64,000 bases of DNA from Peribacillus asahii (GTDB taxonomy: Bacteria > Bacillota > Bacilli > Bacillales > DSM-1321): the NCBI RefSeq assembly GCF_004006295.1, contig NZ_CP026095.1:1164001-1228000 (forward strand). Reading direction: 5' to 3'. Below, in pieces: positions 61,619-64,000 of this stretch. Below the pieces are notes generated by a model. The model had not been told where the DNA came from. It did not search any database and saw nothing but the letters and a program-made list of their open reading frames with translations. Made by a program: the position numbers and the translations under genes. Each line of letters starts with the position of its first letter. Within the stretch, counting starts at the first letter, position 1.

Positions 61619-62631
61619 TGAGTTATGTAACTATCGATCAAGTGACTAAGGGATATGAAAACCAAGTTGTTTTGAATAATATTTCTTTAACATTAAAAAA
61701 AGGAGAGTTTGCTACACTTCTTGGGCAAAGCGGATGTGGGAAAAGTACATTACTACGTTCAATTGCGGGACTTGAGGGCGTTGATTCAGGGAGAATTTTA
61801 ATAGATGGAAAAGATATTACTAATTTATCTCCGCGTCAGCGCGAAGTCGGCATGGTGTTTCAGTCTTATGCACTTTTCCCTAATATGAGCGTTTTTGATA
61901 ATATCTCTTATGGCCTTAGAATGAAAAAAGTAAAAAATATTAAATCAAGAGTAACAAAGATGATTGATATGGTTGATTTAACAGGAAAAGAAGAATCTTA
62001 TCCTCATCAATTATCTGGTGGGCAACAACAGAGGGTTGCTCTGGCCCGTGCGCTTGTTATGGAGCCTAAAGTTCTACTTTTAGATGAACCGTTAAGCGCA
62101 TTGGATGCTAAAATCAGAAAAAATCTGCAAAAAGAATTAAGAAGAATACAAAAAGAATTAGATATTACAACGATTTTTGTTACACATGATCAGGAAGAAG
62201 CCATGACGATGTCTGATCGAATTTTTGTGATGAATAAAGGAAATGTGGTACAGTCCGGTTCTCCATCAGAAATTTATACCTCACCAGTGAATACATTTGT
62301 TGCAAAATTCATTGGAAATTATAACGTTTGTAATATGGAGATTTTTAGAAAACTCATTCATAGCACAGAATTAAGAGGAAATGACGTTGCTATTCGTCCG
62401 GAAGTTTTACAGTTAGCTCCTGTTGGTGAGGAGGGATTGGATCTACAAGAGAATTGGCGAATTAAAGGGGTTATTAAAGACGTTTCTATGACGGGCAATG
62501 TTTTAAGATATGAAGTAGAAACAGAGGAGTCCTCTTTCCATGTAGACTATCTTCACCACCAAGGGACAATGTTTGAACGAGGAACATGTGTTCAAATGTT
62601 TTTGCCGAAGAAAGAGTGCATTATCTTATAA
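61618..62631 (+). CDS. ABC transporter ATPase (organophosphorus operon)
   Basis: This 337-residue ATPase has Walker A GQSGCGKST, Q-loop FQSYALFPN, signature LSGGQQQR, Walker B LLLDEPL and H-loop VTHDQEEA. The C-terminal TOBE-type domain (about residues 235-337, with DVAIRPEVLQL) is typical of PotA/FbpC/PhnT ATPases. It overlaps the permease stop by one base. It energises import by the two permeases. Confidence 0.9.
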   Translation: MSYVTIDQVTKGYENQVVLNNISLTLKKGEFATLLGQSGCGKSTLLRSIAGLEGVDSGRILIDGKDITNLSPRQREVGMVFQSYALFPNMSVFDNISYGLRMKKVKNIKSRVTKMIDMVDLTGKEESYPHQLSGGQQQRVALARALVMEPKVLLLDEPLSALDAKIRKNLQKELRRIQKELDITTIFVTHDQEEAMTMSDRIFVMNKGNVVQSGSPSEIYTSPVNTFVAKFIGNYNVCNMEIFRKLIHSTELRGNDVAIRPEVLQLAPVGEEGLDLQENWRIKGVIKDVSMTGNVLRYEVETEESSFHVDYLHHQGTMFERGTCVQMFLPKKECIIL

Positions 62632-62658
62632 ATTATTAATAATAACAAGGAGAGAAAT

Positions 62659-63441
62659 ATGTCAGTTTTACCAGAAGAAAGAAAGAATGAAATTCTAAAA
62701 GAACTGAACAAAACGGGAAAAGTAAAAGTCATGGAATTAGTTGATCAATTTAATGTTTCAGAGGAAACGATTCGACGCGATTTGATGATATTAGAGGAAA
62801 AGGGGCTTTTAAAGAGGGTTTACGGTGGAGCAATTAAAACAGTCTTTCAGTTTGAGGAACCTCCATTTACGCAACGTACAACGGTGAATCAACAAGCGAA
62901 AGTTAAGGTGGGTAAAAAAGCGGTAGAACTTATTTCTAACGGAGATGTAATTGCCATTGATGTAGGGACAACTATGCTTGAATTTGCGCAGTGTATTGAA
63001 AACAAAAAGGATATCACGATTTTAACCAATTCTCTTCCTGTATCATCCGTGTTGACTGAATCGCTCAATCAAAATAAGTTTACAGGCCAAGTTCTATTGC
63101 TAGGCGGACAAATTGATCCAAAGCATCAATCTATAACTGGCAGTCTCACGGAACAAATGTTAAATCAGTTTAATGTTGATAAAGCGTTCATTTCAGCTGG
63201 TGGTGTTTCTATTCAAAGTGGGGTTAGTAATTATCATCTACATGAAGCATTAGTTTCGCGAAAGATGGCCGAAGTATCCAAGCAAGTTATCATGTTAACG
63301 GATTACTCTAAAATAGGTGTCGATACATTTTGTAAAGTGTGGCCTCTAGAAAAATTCGATGTGATTGTCTGTGAGCAACCATTTCCAGAGGAATGGAAGA
63401 GTTATTCGAAGCTAGAGGAAATCAATTGGATTCAGGCATAG
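62659..63441 (+). CDS. DeoR-family transcription repressor
   Basis: This 260-residue regulator has an N-terminal DeoR helix-turn-helix (ERKNEILKELNKTGKVKVM, then SEETIRRDLMILEEKGLLKR). The ISOCOT-like effector domain has IDVGTTMLEFAQ and ILTNSLPV. Effectors of this family are usually phosphorylated sugars or related phosphoesters, which fits the operon. It is likely to bind the palindrome at 57774-57783 and regulate its own operon. AAGGAGAG precedes ATG 62659. Confidence 0.88.
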   Translation: MSVLPEERKNEILKELNKTGKVKVMELVDQFNVSEETIRRDLMILEEKGLLKRVYGGAIKTVFQFEEPPFTQRTTVNQQAKVKVGKKAVELISNGDVIAIDVGTTMLEFAQCIENKKDITILTNSLPVSSVLTESLNQNKFTGQVLLLGGQIDPKHQSITGSLTEQMLNQFNVDKAFISAGGVSIQSGVSNYHLHEALVSRKMAEVSKQVIMLTDYSKIGVDTFCKVWPLEKFDVIVCEQPFPEEWKSYSKLEEINWIQA

Positions 63442-63462
63442 TGAATCTATAAAAGGGCGCAT

Positions 63463-63515
63463 AGAGATAGAGATAGAGATGGAAGAAGGGTTTCCCTCTT
63501 CTTTTGATTGCCTTT
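63463..63515 (+). terminator. Hexamer repeat and hairpin between DeoR and HAD genes
   Basis: AGAGAT occurs three times in tandem (63463-63480). GAAGAAGGG then pairs with CCCTCTTC around a TTT loop, with a T-rich tail. It probably gives partial termination before the HAD gene. Confidence 0.5.
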
Positions 63516-63571
63516 TTTAAAAATTAGAAAGAAAAACGTAATAGATAGACTGAGAAAAGGGGCTATATAAT

Positions 63572-64000
63572 ATGAGTTTTATTGCAATAGATTTAGATGG
63601 AACATTATTGAATGACCAGAATGAAATTAGTGAAGAAAATATAAAAGCAATTCAATATGCCGAAGATAGAGGTTTTGAAGTGGTGATTTCAACAGGTCGG
63701 GCTTATTTTGATGTTCAAGCAATTTGTGAAAAAGCAGGGATTGCTCCATTTGTAATCGGTACAAATGGAGCAACCATTCATTCAAAAAATAAGACATGTG
63801 TTTCTTCTGTTACTTTAACTAAAGATTGTGTTGAAACTATTATTCAATGGTTAGATGAACGAAATTATTATTATGAAGTGTTTACTGATAAGGCTATTTA
63901 TACTCTTAAGAAAGGAAGAGAACATTTTTATAATGAGATTCAACGTTTGAAAAGGGCAGATTTAGATGCAGATATGAAAGAGTTAGTTGAAGTAGCGGAA
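63572..64000 (+). CDS. HAD-superfamily Cof-type phosphatase (partial, runs off the end)
   Basis: From ATG 63572 (AAAAGGGG upstream) a frame stays open to the window end, giving 143 residues. It starts MSFIAIDLDGTLLNDQ, the HAD catalytic DxDGT motif, followed by VISTGRAYFDVQ and VIGTNGATIHS. These mark Cof-type sugar-phosphate phosphatases such as YkrA/YwpJ. It follows the DeoR gene and may be the last step of the same pathway, removing phosphate from the imported compound's product. The C-terminus lies outside. Confidence 0.88.
   Translation, partial: MSFIAIDLDGTLLNDQNEISEENIKAIQYAEDRGFEVVISTGRAYFDVQAICEKAGIAPFVIGTNGATIHSKNKTCVSSVTLTKDCVETIIQWLDERNYYYEVFTDKAIYTLKKGREHFYNEIQRLKRADLDADMKELVEVAE

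Noticed and set aside
1..64000. CRISPR arrays, tRNA/rRNA genes, prophage or intact transposases
   Set aside because: No regularly spaced repeats, cloverleaf, rRNA-like blocks, phage structural genes or DDE/HUH frames were found on either strand.

Overview
The window looks like chromosomal DNA of a spore-forming Bacillaceae bacterium. It is AT-rich, has strong AGGAGG-type ribosome binding sites and intrinsic terminators, and carries genes and control sites typical of Bacillus: an ahpC-ahpF pair behind a PerR-like box, an LmrA/LmrB-type efflux pair, MhqR-type operators, a YdeB-type CarD protein, a two-headed dynamin (DynA), a LysM-NlpC/P60 cell-wall hydrolase and a lysine-riboswitch-controlled dapA. 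No tRNA, rRNA, CRISPR array or intact transposase was seen. All family calls come from reading the translated sequence; no database search was run.

Layout. 1-9 kb: tail of an unknown gene; TetR regulator plus MFS drug exporter; small orphan genes; DUF4317-like protein; a stand-alone truA; a DinB-fold protein; a palindromic repeat element; ahpF and ahpC (minus). 9.8-12.8 kb: a two-gene carboxy(nor)spermidine operon (minus) behind a leader of about 550 nt that ends in an intrinsic terminator. 13-18 kb: a small membrane protein abutting an IS200/IS605-like right end, a frameshifted alpha/beta hydrolase, a YkvR-like protein, a quinone-response-type block (DoxX protein and azoreductase, three MhqR-like operators), an SDR and a GNAT. 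18.4-26 kb: an LLM monooxygenase, then a sulfonate-type operon (ATPase, permease, monooxygenase, binding lipoprotein, second near-identical monooxygenase, FMN reductase). 26-32.7 kb: a broken collagen-like protein, dapA with L-box leader, a BBE-type FAD oxidase, three gene remnants and a luciferase-like monooxygenase. 33.5-37 kb: a Fe(III) importer with a Fur-like box. 37-46.7 kb: panE, an MFS exporter whose MarR regulator is decayed, CarD, a tannase/feruloyl-esterase relative, a lipoprotein beta-propeller, an amino-acid permease and a CDGSH protein. 47-57 kb: dynA, a nonsense-interrupted SDR, a PAS-GGDEF cyclase, the LysM hydrolase, a GGDEF fragment and an orphan sensor kinase. 57.8-64 kb: an ABC importer for a probable organophosphorus compound with a built-in phosphodiesterase, a DeoR regulator and a HAD phosphatase running off the end.

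How the genes work together. Much of the window concerns oxidative or electrophile stress (AhpCF, azoreductase, DoxX, several flavin oxidoreductases, two exporters) and scavenging of iron, organic sulfur and probably organic phosphorus. A second theme is gene decay: at least nine broken genes or fragments are visible, and several are second copies of functions that stay intact nearby (lmrB, azoreductase, DoxX, GGDEF).

The least ordinary feature is the long structured and terminated leader of the polyamine operon (12223-12808), which matches no riboswitch class I could recognise. Next are the tannase-family enzyme that has lost both cysteines of its usual active-site disulfide, the TnpB-less IS605/omega-RNA-like end, and the organophosphorus operon.
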